Of a stretch of 64,000 bases of DNA, positions 34,050 through 43,153 are shown piece by piece. Every line of letters starts with the position of its first letter. The stretch's first letter is position 1. The stretch covers positions 1 to 64,000 of the forward strand of contig JAFMAD010000002.1 of assembly GCA_029785195.1 (NCBI GenBank), given 5' to 3'. Source of the stretch: Nitrososphaerota archaeon (GTDB lineage Archaea; Thermoproteota; Nitrososphaeria; Nitrososphaerales; Gagatemarchaeaceae). The position numbers and the translations under genes are program-made. The notes under the pieces were generated by a model. The model was not told where the DNA came from. It was given only the letters and a program-made list of their open reading frames with translations, and searched no databases.

Positions 34050-35804
34050 TCAATAAAAGAGGGTTATGGTTAGCAGCAGTAGAGTAATCGGGACGATGAT
34101 TTCAGAATATTGCTTGGCTTTTGATATGGTAATCTTGGTAAGCTCTGCGAAGTCGTCCAAGGAGTCCGAACCAATAAGAGGTATATCAGACTGAAGCTTT
34201 ACTACTTGTAGTTGATATGTATCCAGTCTGCTGTCAGCTATCGCCGCGAGTTTCTTTACGCATTCGAGTATTTTCTGAGAGTCGGTTCTTTCTCCTAGGG
34301 CAAAGTACCCTCTACTTGTTAGATTCGTCGCAGCGAGTTTGTGTGTATCGGAGGTGCAGAGTTCGAGAAGATCGAAGCCTAGGCCAGCGAGCTCGCTTTG
34401 AACCCTTTCTTTTAAACCCGATTTCGCGTTGTTCGAGTCCGCGGTTACCAGAACATATTTGGCTAGCTTGGTAGCAAAGATTACGACTGAGACACCTCCA
34501 TCACTGATGTCGATGTCTTGGTTGAGCCCTATCTCATTTGAGTTGGCAACCCCTAACTTGAACTCGAGCTCGTCGAGCTCGAGCGTGTCTCGGAATATCG
34601 TCGACCATGTTTCTTTAGTGATATTCTCCTGTAGTGGATTCTGGCCGTCGACTGAGTTGTGTGCATCCACTATTACGATATGGAGATCCTGTGCCGAGGA
34701 GACATCAAACGCATCTCTTATTGTGCTCGGATCGAGGTCGTCTGAGCGATAAGGAGAGCTTGACACTAGTGTGAGAATGTTGTTACCGATCGCCAGAGTA
34801 GTAATGTTTACGGCCCCAATTTTAGTGCGCAGGGGACCTCTCATCACTGGTTTTTGGAGATTGTTTTGCGCCTTTACGAATTGCGAAACGGTCAAGATGT
34901 AATCACGTGCGATCTTGTTCGTAGGCACGTTCCTCTCATGTCCACCGGTGCCGTGCAGAACAATAGGGGTAACTTCTGAACTCTTCAGCTCCTCGTAAAG
35001 GAGTTCGGAAAGATTGTAACTCCCGACGGGCGAGAATGGTCCTGGATGAATTCCTGGGATTATGATTACCACCTTCTTTTCGTTGAGTCCGCCGATTATG
35101 ATATCTGTGGGAACCGAGTCTTGTTTAGCATACGTGGAAAAGAGCGCTTCCAGTTCTGCTGGCTCGTGCTCCACCCACGTCTTCAGGAATGCGCGCAGCA
35201 GCTCGAGAGATGATATTCCGGTCTTAGTCTTGATCATGTTGATTCTTGATAGAAAGGCTAGCGCCATCAAGAGAACGATAACACCTGTGATGGGAGCGAT
35301 GATGCTGCCAGATCCAGTGGTCCAAAGCACGACTAGTGTTATTGGAATGGAAGGGACAGCCGAGATTAGTAAGCTTTGAATTGTTCCTCTAAGGAAGACG
35401 CCGTTGATGACCACGAGGTCGAAACTCCATGCGAGAAATGCGCCGAAGATGAATCCACTTGCGATTGATTTATTCAGGAAATGCGATGATAGTGTACCCA
35501 AGAATGTCGGCAGAATCCAGATTAGAGTGGAGATGAAGAGTAATCCGAAATAGCGTCTTGTCGAGATAATTGATGTAGGGTCTACTCTTCGCATGATCCA
35601 CGTGACAGTCAGGCTGCATACGGCTACGATTGTTATAGAGGTGACGATTAGGAACGTGACCAGGGTGATGCCCCGGCCAAATGAGGCCAACCAAATCAGC
35701 ATTATGGTTGATATGCAGAGTAGCGCGAATGAGACTGGGAGAGAAGGAAGGACGAAGAGATGTTTGTATCTCTTAGAGAGTTGCTCGGTCGATGATCCGT
35801 ACAG
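34050..35804 (-). CDS. DUF2070 membrane protein, possible CTG start
   Basis: An archaeal membrane protein of unknown function. Six hydrophobic segments lie in the first 200 residues, then a large soluble domain (LNEKKVVIIIPGIHPGPFSPVGSYNLSELLYEEL; HGTGGHERNVPTNKIA; VIVDAHNSVDG) that resembles a metal-dependent hydrolase, and a final C-terminal hydrophobic segment. The first ATG (35702) cuts into the first membrane segment. Upstream the frame remains protein-like (YKHLFVLPSLPVSFALL) back to CTG 35804, right after a TAA and with AGGTAGG 6-14 nt before it. I extend the gene to that CTG. It follows sec61-beta with a gap of only 6 nt. Confidence 0.82.
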   Translation of the reverse strand: MYGSSTEQLSKRYKHLFVLPSLPVSFALLCISTIMLIWLASFGRGITLVTFLIVTSITIVAVCSLTVTWIMRRVDPTSIISTRRYFGLLFISTLIWILPTFLGTLSSHFLNKSIASGFIFGAFLAWSFDLVVINGVFLRGTIQSLLISAVPSIPITLVVLWTTGSGSIIAPITGVIVLLMALAFLSRINMIKTKTGISSLELLRAFLKTWVEHEPAELEALFSTYAKQDSVPTDIIIGGLNEKKVVIIIPGIHPGPFSPVGSYNLSELLYEELKSSEVTPIVLHGTGGHERNVPTNKIARDYILTVSQFVKAQNNLQKPVMRGPLRTKIGAVNITTLAIGNNILTLVSSSPYRSDDLDPSTIRDAFDVSSAQDLHIVIVDAHNSVDGQNPLQENITKETWSTIFRDTLELDELEFKLGVANSNEIGLNQDIDISDGGVSVVIFATKLAKYVLVTADSNNAKSGLKERVQSELAGLGFDLLELCTSDTHKLAATNLTSRGYFALGERTDSQKILECVKKLAAIADSRLDTYQLQVVKLQSDIPLIGSDSLDDFAELTKITISKAKQYSEIIVPITLLLLTITLFY

Positions 35805-35810
35805 TTAGAC

Positions 35811-35972
35811 CTACCTGAAGAGCAAATTGATTAGGATGGAGCCAACGATGAGCGCCATCGAAGCTGCAAGTACGAATTGTGGCCTTATCTTCACACCCTC
35901 GGTCTCGTCTTCGAAGAAGCGTAGAAGCCCGGCGCTCGATGCGGGCATTGGTGAACCTTTCTTCTTACTCAT
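35811..35972 (-). CDS. secG: preprotein translocase subunit Sec61-beta
   Basis: A 53-aa tail-anchored subunit of the SecYEG channel. It has a basic N-terminus (MSKKKGSPMPASSAGLLRFF), the family's GVKIRPQFVLAASMALIVG, and one C-terminal membrane helix ending NLLFR. Start is ATG; a TATA-like cttttaaaat (36012-36021 on the other strand's numbering) lies about 40 bp upstream. It forms an operon with the DUF2070 gene. Confidence 0.93.
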   Translation of the reverse strand: MSKKKGSPMPASSAGLLRFFEDETEGVKIRPQFVLAASMALIVGSILINLLFR

Positions 35973-36054
35973 TCTTTACCGGCTCTTTGCTCGATATGCC
36001 GCCCAGGATGCCTTTTAAAATAGATTTTGTATTCGGTCGCAACTTGTCGTAAAC

Positions 36055-36064
36055 ACATAATTAG
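36055..36064 (+). promoter_or_regulatory. TATA-like element of glyA
   Basis: acataattag, centred 29 bp before the ATG of glyA, giving a very short leader. The sec61-beta promoter (ttttaaaat) lies 35-45 bp upstream in the opposite direction. Confidence 0.4.
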
Positions 36065-36088
36065 CGAAGCCCTTCGTTAAAGGCCGAT

Positions 36089-37396
36089 ATGACTGGTAAG
36101 GCTTCCGAGTATGATGCGATAGTAAGTCTGGTAAAGGATCACGAAAAGTGGTTTTCTGAAAGCCTACCGCTTGTAGCGAGTGAGAATGTCGCCTCAAGAG
36201 GTGTCAGGGAAGTATTGTCTTCTGATTTGGGCCAGCGCTATGCTGAAGGTTGGCCCGGCGAAAGAGTGTACGCCGGATGCAAATACATAGATAAGATTGA
36301 GCTAGCTGCAATCGACCTAGCCAGGAGACTTTTCAAGGCGGAATTTGCTGATGTAAGGCCAGTTTCCGGAGCTTGCGCTAACCTGGCGGTATACTCAACG
36401 ATATCGAATCCAGGGGACACTATGATGGCGCTTTCGATACCGAACGGGGGGCATATCTCGGCTGGGAAGAAGGAATTCTCAGGGACGGCGGGACTTGTTC
36501 ATGGGCTAGAGATAGAATACTTTGCATTCGACCGAGAGAACATGACAATCGACGTTGACGGGACCAAGAAGAGGCTGCGTTCATTGAAGGCTCAGGGGAA
36601 GGCCCCGAAAATCGTGATGTTTGGTGGCAGCTTGATACTGTTCCCCCAGCCTGTGCAAGAAATCGCCGAAGAGGCTGAAGGGATTGGTGCGGTGCCGTGT
36701 TATGACGCGGCTCATGTGGCCGGTCTGATTGCAGGTGGGCAGTTCCAAGATCCTTTGAGGGAAGGAGCCCATCTGATGTCATTCAGCACTCACAAGACCC
36801 TGTTTGGACCGCAGGGAGGAGTCATAGTTGGAAAGAGGCGCTACGCTGATGGCATAAAGAAGGCTGTATTTCCAGGAACATCGAGTAACCATCATTTGCA
36901 CAATGTCGCTGGCAAGGCGCTAACATTCACTGAATTCTTGAAGTACGGAAAACTATATGCGAAAGACGTGGTGACAAACGCCAGCGTCCTGGCTGAGAGT
37001 CTAGCTGAACTGGGAGAGAATGTGATTGGGGAAAGCAAAGGCTATACGAGATCGCATCAAGTCGCTCTCGATGTCACCAAATATGGAGACGGAGGTGTGG
37101 TGGAGAAGAAGCTCGAGTCGATGAACATAATTGCGAACAGGCAATTATTGCCCGGAGATCTTCAGGCTGGGCGACATTACACCAATCCTGGGGGAATCAG
37201 GTTAGGCGTGGCTGAAATCACAAGGCTGGGAATGGACAAGGCTGATATGAGGGAGGTGGCCGACATTCTGCACCAAGCACTTGCGACCAACAAAACAGTA
37301 ATTGTCAGAAAGAGAGTCGCGGACCTGCGCAAAGATCACCAACACGTAGCTTACGCGTTTGACAAATCCGATGCTTATTTTTATGAGAGAGCTTGA
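36089..37396 (+). CDS. glyA: serine hydroxymethyltransferase
   Basis: PLP enzyme interconverting serine and glycine with transfer of a C1 unit to a tetrahydropterin. ASENVASRGVREVLSSDLGQRYAEGWPG at the N-terminus, YDAAHVAGLIAGGQF, and STHKTLFGPQGG with the PLP-binding Lys are diagnostic. The archaeal form has PGTSSNHHLHNVAGKA and a 435-aa length. It connects with gcvH/gcvT and thyX. It overlaps the polymerase gene tail to tail by 16 bp. Confidence 0.96.
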   Translation: MTGKASEYDAIVSLVKDHEKWFSESLPLVASENVASRGVREVLSSDLGQRYAEGWPGERVYAGCKYIDKIELAAIDLARRLFKAEFADVRPVSGACANLAVYSTISNPGDTMMALSIPNGGHISAGKKEFSGTAGLVHGLEIEYFAFDRENMTIDVDGTKKRLRSLKAQGKAPKIVMFGGSLILFPQPVQEIAEEAEGIGAVPCYDAAHVAGLIAGGQFQDPLREGAHLMSFSTHKTLFGPQGGVIVGKRRYADGIKKAVFPGTSSNHHLHNVAGKALTFTEFLKYGKLYAKDVVTNASVLAESLAELGENVIGESKGYTRSHQVALDVTKYGDGGVVEKKLESMNIIANRQLLPGDLQAGRHYTNPGGIRLGVAEITRLGMDKADMREVADILHQALATNKTVIVRKRVADLRKDHQHVAYAFDKSDAYFYERA

Positions 37397-40300
37397 GCGA
37401 AGTCGGTGAGGGCGAGTTGAGTGGTTCGTTCCCGCTCTTGGAACAGCTGATTCAGTTCCTGTGTTATCAAGTCTAAGCGATTCTTGATGTATTCATCCAC
37501 GTCGTAGTCGTTGGCAAGACGCTTAGCAAGTGCGAGGTATTTTTCGACCGAGGCCCTCGTGAGGGTTTCTCTTAGCTCATCACCGCAAGAGTCACAGCGA
37601 CCAGATATCGTCGGACGTCGGAAAGACTTGCCACATCCTTTGCACTTGAAGGATTGAGTTGCGTATTTCTTCGTGTTTCCCATAATGTCTCTTAGCAGAT
37701 GGGTCTTGATGATAGACTCGACCACTTCCTTGGTGGATACAGCATCGACCTTTTGGGCGACTTCAATTTGTTTTGCTATCTTATCCTTCAGACTTGTGAG
37801 TGTTGGGTAGGCACTTCTCGAGTGTTTGATTGTGATGGAATCGGTGCTGTTGGTAAAGCCGAATCCGTAGAATTGGTTCTCTGTGTTGAGTCGGTTGCCA
37901 ATTCTTTCGATTAACTTGGACGCCTTTGATGCGTTGGGTGACTCTCGTGTCATCTCATAGAATTCCAGAGGATATAGTTTCGTGATGTCGAAGTTGTGGG
38001 CCTGGTCGTCTACTTCGGCTGGAAGGAGTATGGGTTGGATTAACAGAGGTGTATCCATGAGACCGCCTATCTGATTCGGGATGTATTCGACTGAGAAGTT
38101 TAGGAGCACGTCGAGGAGGAGAAGTAGAGAATCTCCATCGCCGTCACAGTCTCTCCTCTTTGCTGCATGCCAGCACGGATTGGCAAAGCAAACCTGTGCG
38201 TTTGTGAATCCTATGATTCGTCCCACAACTCCGACTGAGGTGTGGGGGGCAAGGCCAATGGCGATTCTTCCCACTAGGTCGGCTATCTCATTTATGTTGT
38301 ATATCCGCTCCAGCCCGTACACGCTTTCCAGTTCGTCGTCAGAGAATTTCGCTATGCGGACAAGGTCGGTTGCTATGTTTTCAGGTATGACGATGTCCTG
38401 GGGCCTTAATTCCAGGAGTTGGTCCGGGCTTGTAAGGACGGCACCATCAGTGTCGACCATGTATCCTATGGACTTGAGCTTCTCTATGTTGACATGAATG
38501 TCGCGTGGACGGAAATGTGTAAGGGGAGCGTTGGTGAGGTCTATCCTTCCGGTTCCGTCCTTGTATACGAAGATGTCGTGCTTGCTTCGAAGGGCACCCT
38601 TCTCGATGAATTCGCAGAACTTGGATTCGCTCGACAGACCGCGTACACCTTTGATTGGCCTCGAGCCTAGTCCGTTGACCTTGGCATGAACGTGGTCGAC
38701 TGCTAGTCGAAGATCGAATCCATAGTTCGAGTGCGTGACCCCTTCTAGTTTGCAGTTTGGACAGGTCGTCCCTTCTTTCAATCCTTGACCGCACCTGGGA
38801 CAGCTCAAGAAGCGAATAGTCGCCTCACCGCACTCCTGACATCGACTCGAAAGCCTTCTGTTTCCGCATGAAGGACAAATGATGTTAACTACATCGATCG
38901 ACAACATCCCTTTCTTCGAGGCGGTTACGATATCTCTTGTGCTTCCGCCTGCCGTTCCTACGGGAAAGAGTACGTGGACTGGAGGCTTCATGTGTCGTAA
39001 CATCGCCTTCTCGGGGCGACCCACTCTCATGCCCACTGTAGCAGTAGTTTGCGTGCCGAGAGTGACACCGGATATCTTGGCGATGAGGTCCAAGGAGCTC
39101 CCAGAGTTCATTTCAACAGGAAGATTCTGTCCTACTCTCAGAAGGCGGTCAATCACTACCGCATTATCGCTTTCTATGCTGGCTTGGTTCCGGTCGCGAT
39201 TGTATGGAATCAGCAATTGTTGTAGCACTTTCTCAGTTTGGTTTGAGCTGATATCTATCACGATGTCATTCCCGCTCTTTTTCATCATCGACCGGAGTTC
39301 GAGTATCTGAATTTGGGTAAGGTTATCGAAATGTGGCGTGTACGATGGATGCAGAGGTATCTTGAGTAGGTCGGCTAGGATGAATGCCTCGTGAACCGAT
39401 GGAATAGAACCTTCGATGATTTCTCTGTATCTCTGTCTTCCAAGAAGGGATTCTAGTTTGTCTGTGATGTCACTCTGGGAGAGCGCTTTGGCAAAGTCCT
39501 GCTTCCACCATTCGATTATGTAAGGCGAGGGTTGGACATTCTTGTTGTTCTCAAGGAAGTCGCCGAAACTAATCAGGGCATCGCCAAGGTCGAGAATCCG
39601 CGTGACCTTGTCATGCAACAATTCGGCCTCGTGTACCGACTTGATCTTCTTGACAGAACCGTCTCTCAATAGGACGGTAGGACCTTCAAGAGAGTCCACA
39701 AAGGCTATTGTGGCCGCCTTGCCTGGAGTGTCGACCTTGACCTGAGTACCAACAACCACTGGGTCGTCGAGTAGGGTTGCAATAGCTGGATGAATTCCTA
39801 TCGTTGATAGCCCTGTGTTAATTGCTCGTCCATATCTGATTCTGAAGCCACCTTTGGCGTTGTGCGACGATAGTACAGCCCGTCCGGAGATTACCTCTTC
39901 GAAGTGCGCGCCGGCTTTCTCTGTCTCGTTGGTCGATTCCTGTTTCCCTCCCTTGAGTTGCGGCAACCATTCCCATCCGGATATGTTCAGTTCGCGTAGG
40001 ACTTTGGAGATTTTGTGAGCGCGACCAATTATCCCATCGTTCAGAACCCGGAGTGCACCACCCCTCACTCTATCTGTGCTCACGCGTTTGAGGTTCCTGT
40101 GAACGACGACTTCGACGGGGTCGGTTTCGATTCCATCGATTTCGACGGGTAGGTTGGAAATGGCTACTCTGATGTCGTCATCGGTCACGTGATACTGAAA
40201 GTTGCCCACTTCGCGTTCGTACACCCTCAATTCTTCAATGTATCGCCCAATCTCTTCTTCTCTAGCTCTGTACGGCGAGAGACCCAATTTCTTAGCCACG

Positions 40301-40836
40301 ACATCTCCGATTAGTACGGATAGAGCGGCTTCCGTCCCGCCAGCCGAACGCATCGGTCCAGCGTAAGAAATCGATGCGTACTCGCTGTTGTCATCGTTCT
40401 TCTTGATTGAAACGGAGTAGATTCCCTGTATTGGCGCGACGGTCACCCCATCAGTGATTACAGCCAGACCCGCCCGTACTGCATAGTCCAGCGCGTTCTC
40501 TATCTTCATAGGCCCGAACTTACCGAGTGCAATCTCCTCAGCGATTGTGAGAGTGGCTCTCTCCTTGGTAGTGGTCTTGAGTAGTTGTCTCAGTCTTTCG
40601 TCGAGTCCCTCGAACTGAGTGAGACCGAGCATCTGGTTGACTCTGTCGGCCAAGTCGAAGGCCGTCTTGGATTCAACGAACTCGTTCGGGTCTAGTCCCT
40701 TTGCCTTGGCCTTCTCAGCGGTGTTGTAGGTGATTTCATATTCCCGGAGTAGGTTTACGTAGTATTCGTCAAGATGATGTGGAAATGTCGTGAGAGATCT
40801 GGTTCTTTCCCACGCTGAGTCGGCTGAGAATGGCAT
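37381..40836 (-). CDS. polC: DNA polymerase D large (catalytic) subunit DP2
   Basis: Catalytic subunit of replicative PolD, related to multisubunit RNA polymerases by its double-psi barrels. The active-site loop is AAKRRDCDGDGDSLLLLLDVLLNFS. Zinc modules lie at CPSCGNRRLSSRCQECG, CPRCGQGLKEGTTCPNC and CKGCGKSFRRPTISGRCDSCG. The C-terminal tail TQLALTDFAQAL is a PIP-box-like clamp-binding peptide. Length 1,151 aa with no intein. The small subunit is 7.4 kb away at 48.2 kb on the same strand. Confidence 0.96.
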   Translation of the reverse strand: MPFSADSAWERTRSLTTFPHHLDEYYVNLLREYEITYNTAEKAKAKGLDPNEFVESKTAFDLADRVNQMLGLTQFEGLDERLRQLLKTTTKERATLTIAEEIALGKFGPMKIENALDYAVRAGLAVITDGVTVAPIQGIYSVSIKKNDDNSEYASISYAGPMRSAGGTEAALSVLIGDVVAKKLGLSPYRAREEEIGRYIEELRVYEREVGNFQYHVTDDDIRVAISNLPVEIDGIETDPVEVVVHRNLKRVSTDRVRGGALRVLNDGIIGRAHKISKVLRELNISGWEWLPQLKGGKQESTNETEKAGAHFEEVISGRAVLSSHNAKGGFRIRYGRAINTGLSTIGIHPAIATLLDDPVVVGTQVKVDTPGKAATIAFVDSLEGPTVLLRDGSVKKIKSVHEAELLHDKVTRILDLGDALISFGDFLENNKNVQPSPYIIEWWKQDFAKALSQSDITDKLESLLGRQRYREIIEGSIPSVHEAFILADLLKIPLHPSYTPHFDNLTQIQILELRSMMKKSGNDIVIDISSNQTEKVLQQLLIPYNRDRNQASIESDNAVVIDRLLRVGQNLPVEMNSGSSLDLIAKISGVTLGTQTTATVGMRVGRPEKAMLRHMKPPVHVLFPVGTAGGSTRDIVTASKKGMLSIDVVNIICPSCGNRRLSSRCQECGEATIRFLSCPRCGQGLKEGTTCPNCKLEGVTHSNYGFDLRLAVDHVHAKVNGLGSRPIKGVRGLSSESKFCEFIEKGALRSKHDIFVYKDGTGRIDLTNAPLTHFRPRDIHVNIEKLKSIGYMVDTDGAVLTSPDQLLELRPQDIVIPENIATDLVRIAKFSDDELESVYGLERIYNINEIADLVGRIAIGLAPHTSVGVVGRIIGFTNAQVCFANPCWHAAKRRDCDGDGDSLLLLLDVLLNFSVEYIPNQIGGLMDTPLLIQPILLPAEVDDQAHNFDITKLYPLEFYEMTRESPNASKASKLIERIGNRLNTENQFYGFGFTNSTDSITIKHSRSAYPTLTSLKDKIAKQIEVAQKVDAVSTKEVVESIIKTHLLRDIMGNTKKYATQSFKCKGCGKSFRRPTISGRCDSCGDELRETLTRASVEKYLALAKRLANDYDVDEYIKNRLDLITQELNQLFQERERTTQLALTDFAQALS

Positions 40837-40887
40837 CCCTAATCCAAGTTACTGAGCTGGCCTTATAGGTTTGAGGTTGGTTATCCG

Positions 40888-41088
40888 TCATTCCTTTACG
40901 ATGACCAGTTTCTTTCCTTTGGTCCTTTGGCGTAGCTCTTGCCCCTCTTTCCAGCCTAATTCCTTAATTTTGGATGGAGGAATGATGATTGTCCACCTAA
41001 AGTACTCTTTACCGTTCACTTCTCTTGTCTTCTGCTTTTGTAGACGCAACTGAACGTTTAGGTATCGCTTTAGATTCCTAATAAGCAC
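40888..41088 (-). CDS. AbrB/SpoVT-like DNA-binding protein (66 aa)
   Basis: Short swapped-hairpin-type protein. Residues 24-66 (EVNGKEYFRWTIIIPPSKIKELGWKEGQELRQRTKGKKLVIVKE) follow the AbrB pattern: strand, I-P-x-x-h-x-x-x-G-W-x-x-G-x-x-L, strand. The basic N-terminal 20 residues could contact DNA. Start is GTG. Such proteins act as transcription regulators or antitoxins; no toxin gene is adjacent. It sits upstream of polC and next to another small putative DNA-binding ORF. Confidence 0.65.
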   Translation of the reverse strand: MLIRNLKRYLNVQLRLQKQKTREVNGKEYFRWTIIIPPSKIKELGWKEGQELRQRTKGKKLVIVKE

Positions 41089-41235
41089 AATTAGACTCCT
41101 AAGCCCACACTTCGCAGCTCTGTACGGCGGAACTTTTGAGAATGGTCTTTGAGGAGTTGGACGCTCTCCTTAAGGTCATGCGAAATTACAAAGGCAGATT
41201 AGGCTAGGCTTCTCGTGATTGGCTCCTGAACTGTT

Positions 41236-41417
41236 TCACTTTTCCGAAGTCCTTAACGTCGACGCGTACTTCCTCGCAGCCTCGAGTATCCTTCTTCTCG
41301 CCGTCTGTGGATGGCACTTGTCAGCTATAACTTGATTGAATCGAGCCATCACATTACTGGGCAGGCGTACTTGGATGCGGACATCTTCTCTCTTTGCTCC
41401 GTGGACAACTTCGCCAT
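41236..41417 (-). pseudogene. ribbon-helix-helix-like ORF with start/frame conflict
   Basis: One frame encodes VHGAKREDVRIQVRLPSNV, then MARFNQVIADKCHPQTARRRILEAARKYASTLR, i.e. a strand followed by two helices as in RHH repressors, ending at TGA 41236. That frame has no ATG, GTG or TTG before the strand. A well-placed TATA element (aataaataa, 41444-41452) points to an ATG at 41417, but that ATG reads another frame and stops after 22 codons. A -1 shift near the start would join the two. Either an assembly indel, programmed shift or gene decay. Confidence 0.45.
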
Positions 41418-41574
41418 GTCTATCGGATAGTTTTTAGCTCCGGTTATTTATTGGAAGAAGCAGATTCTCCAGCGACAATATTACCGAAAAGAGTCGCGAT
41501 TTCGCCAGATCTCTTGATCTGGTATTCGTCCAGAGGTTAGGCGTCTGATATTAGGAACTAGTAGGTATCTAATC

Positions 41575-42342
41575 TTACTTGACAGCCTTTATTATGGTCG
41601 CTAATCGATTCTCAAAGTCGTTTGTCTGTAACATGTTCCCGATGACGAGCAAGTCCGCACCCGCATGGGCGATTGCCGATGCCTTCTCAGGGGATGTTAT
41701 CCCCCCACCAACGATGAGCAGACCAGGGTAGTTGTTACGGACCGCACTAACGACCTCACTCGAAATGGCCTTGTCAGAGCCGCTGCCAGCCTCGAGGTAC
41801 AGGCTCCGCATGCCTAGATAATGGGCGGCCATTGCGTACATCACGGCAATGCCCGGTTTGTCGAGGGGAATAGCCCTAACTTGACCTACGAAACCTGTTG
41901 TGCTTTGGTCGCCGAAGACAAGGTAGCCCATGGGGATTGCCTCGAGCTTTGTCTTCATGACTTGGATTGAGCCTATTGCCTGTGCGCCAATGATGAAATA
42001 GGTATTCGTCGAGTTGAGAAGGGAACTGAAAAGAATGGCATCCGCATGTTGTGATATACCTGTGATGTTACCCGGAAAGAGAAGCACAGGAAGTGATGTC
42101 TCATGTTTGATTGACATCACAATATGATCGAGGTGGGCTTGATCGGCTATCGTGCTTCCTCCAATGAAGACGCAACCCGCGCCAAGTTTCTCGACCGTCT
42201 TGCCAACTTTGGTGGCCTGCTCCACATTGAAGTCCTCCGGGTCTATCAGCGCGGCTACCATGGTACCCGCGGCTTTTCTTGTGCTCAGGAGCCGCGATTC
42301 TGTGGGTCCTGGCTGGCTCAAACTAGCCACCACTCTTGGCAA
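41575..42342 (-). CDS. geranylgeranylglyceryl phosphate synthase
   Basis: Makes the first ether bond of archaeal lipids from sn-glycerol-1-phosphate and geranylgeranyl diphosphate. A TIM-barrel of the PcrB/GGGPS family: ALIDPEDFN, FIGGSTIADQ, LFPGNITGISQHADAILFSSLLNS, LEAGSGSDKAI, VGGGITSPEKASAIAHAGADLLVIGN. The length of 255 aa is usual. Start TTG 42342 overlaps elf1 by 20 bp; downstream GTG codons (42333, 42330) would reduce this. Confidence 0.93.
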   Translation of the reverse strand: MPRVVASLSQPGPTESRLLSTRKAAGTMVAALIDPEDFNVEQATKVGKTVEKLGAGCVFIGGSTIADQAHLDHIVMSIKHETSLPVLLFPGNITGISQHADAILFSSLLNSTNTYFIIGAQAIGSIQVMKTKLEAIPMGYLVFGDQSTTGFVGQVRAIPLDKPGIAVMYAMAAHYLGMRSLYLEAGSGSDKAISSEVVSAVRNNYPGLLIVGGGITSPEKASAIAHAGADLLVIGNMLQTNDFENRLATIIKAVK

Positions 42343-42577
42343 AGTCGTCTACGAACGTATTGTAGACATCGATCTCGGGCTTCTCGGTGGCGAACCTGAA
42401 TTCCCTTCTGAGTTTACAGGCTGCATTCCCACAGGCGACTACGGTGATGTAATCTTGTGATGCTTCGTCTTTTTGTGATGTGATTCTCACCGCTACAACA
42501 CCGCAACGAGGACATGCGAAGACCTTCGGCAGTGTTCGCCTGTTACTGCGTAATACTTTCCTTCTCCTTCTTCCCAT
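42323..42577 (-). CDS. elf1: Elf1-like transcription elongation factor
   Basis: An 84-aa protein with the family start MGRRRRKV and a zinc ribbon ACPRCGVVAVRI...CGNAACKL. Archaeal Elf1 associates with elongating RNA polymerase. The internal ATG 42577 was chosen from family length; the frame is open 25 codons further upstream. It overlaps the GGGP synthase gene by 20 bp, suggesting coupled translation. Confidence 0.88.
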   Translation of the reverse strand: MGRRRRKVLRSNRRTLPKVFACPRCGVVAVRITSQKDEASQDYITVVACGNAACKLRREFRFATEKPEIDVYNTFVDDFAKSGG

Positions 42578-42786
42578 CTCGCTCGCTGGACACCTCTGTT
42601 TGTGCTTAATAAATTGAGTCTTGGTCCACTCTTCCGTCAACTTTGCGTCCATAGAAGTTGCATTATTTGTAGGTATATAGTATCGTATGTAGAAAATACT
42701 TGCCTCTTTCGCCCGTTTATCTTGGGATTTCCTGAGTCGACCTGCAGTAAGACTAATACAATAATGGAGAGTGAGCCGGGGTCGAG

Positions 42787-43149
42787 ATGACTAAGGAACT
42801 CAATGACTTTCTGGCGGACCGCTCTTCTCTCACGAAAAGACAAATCGAGTGCCTATCCCTATACACTACTGCACAAAGGAGTGTCCGCGGAGGGGCGAAT
42901 GATGAGAGACCATATGCAATTGCCGGTGTAAGTGAGGGCGCATACTACCGTGTTGTGGGACAAGCAAAAAACAACGTGAATCAGGCCATCTACACTATCC
43001 TTCTTTCCACTAGGATGGGTATAATCGATGCCACTGACGTTCAGCGTCTCCTAAATCTTGTGGGAAGAATTCCTCAAGAGACATCAGATAGCTCGAACGA
43101 GGTGATATCTTTGATAGAAGCTCTTGTGAGCAAGATTGTGATGCTATGA
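42787..43149 (+). CDS. putative HTH protein (120 aa)
   Basis: Residues about 15-70 (LTKRQIECLSLYTTAQRS...YAIAGVSEGAYYRVVGQAKNNVNQAIY) look like a sigma-4/LuxR-type helix-turn-helix: a TxRQxECL helix followed by a recognition helix. The C-terminal part is a short helical segment. ATG start; TATA-like actaataca at 42752. It is divergent from elf1 and only 5 bp ahead of a membrane-anchored winged-helix gene, so the two probably form a regulatory operon. No named family recognised. Confidence 0.6.
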   Translation: MTKELNDFLADRSSLTKRQIECLSLYTTAQRSVRGGANDERPYAIAGVSEGAYYRVVGQAKNNVNQAIYTILLSTRMGIIDATDVQRLLNLVGRIPQETSDSSNEVISLIEALVSKIVML

Positions 43150-43153
43150 TGTC

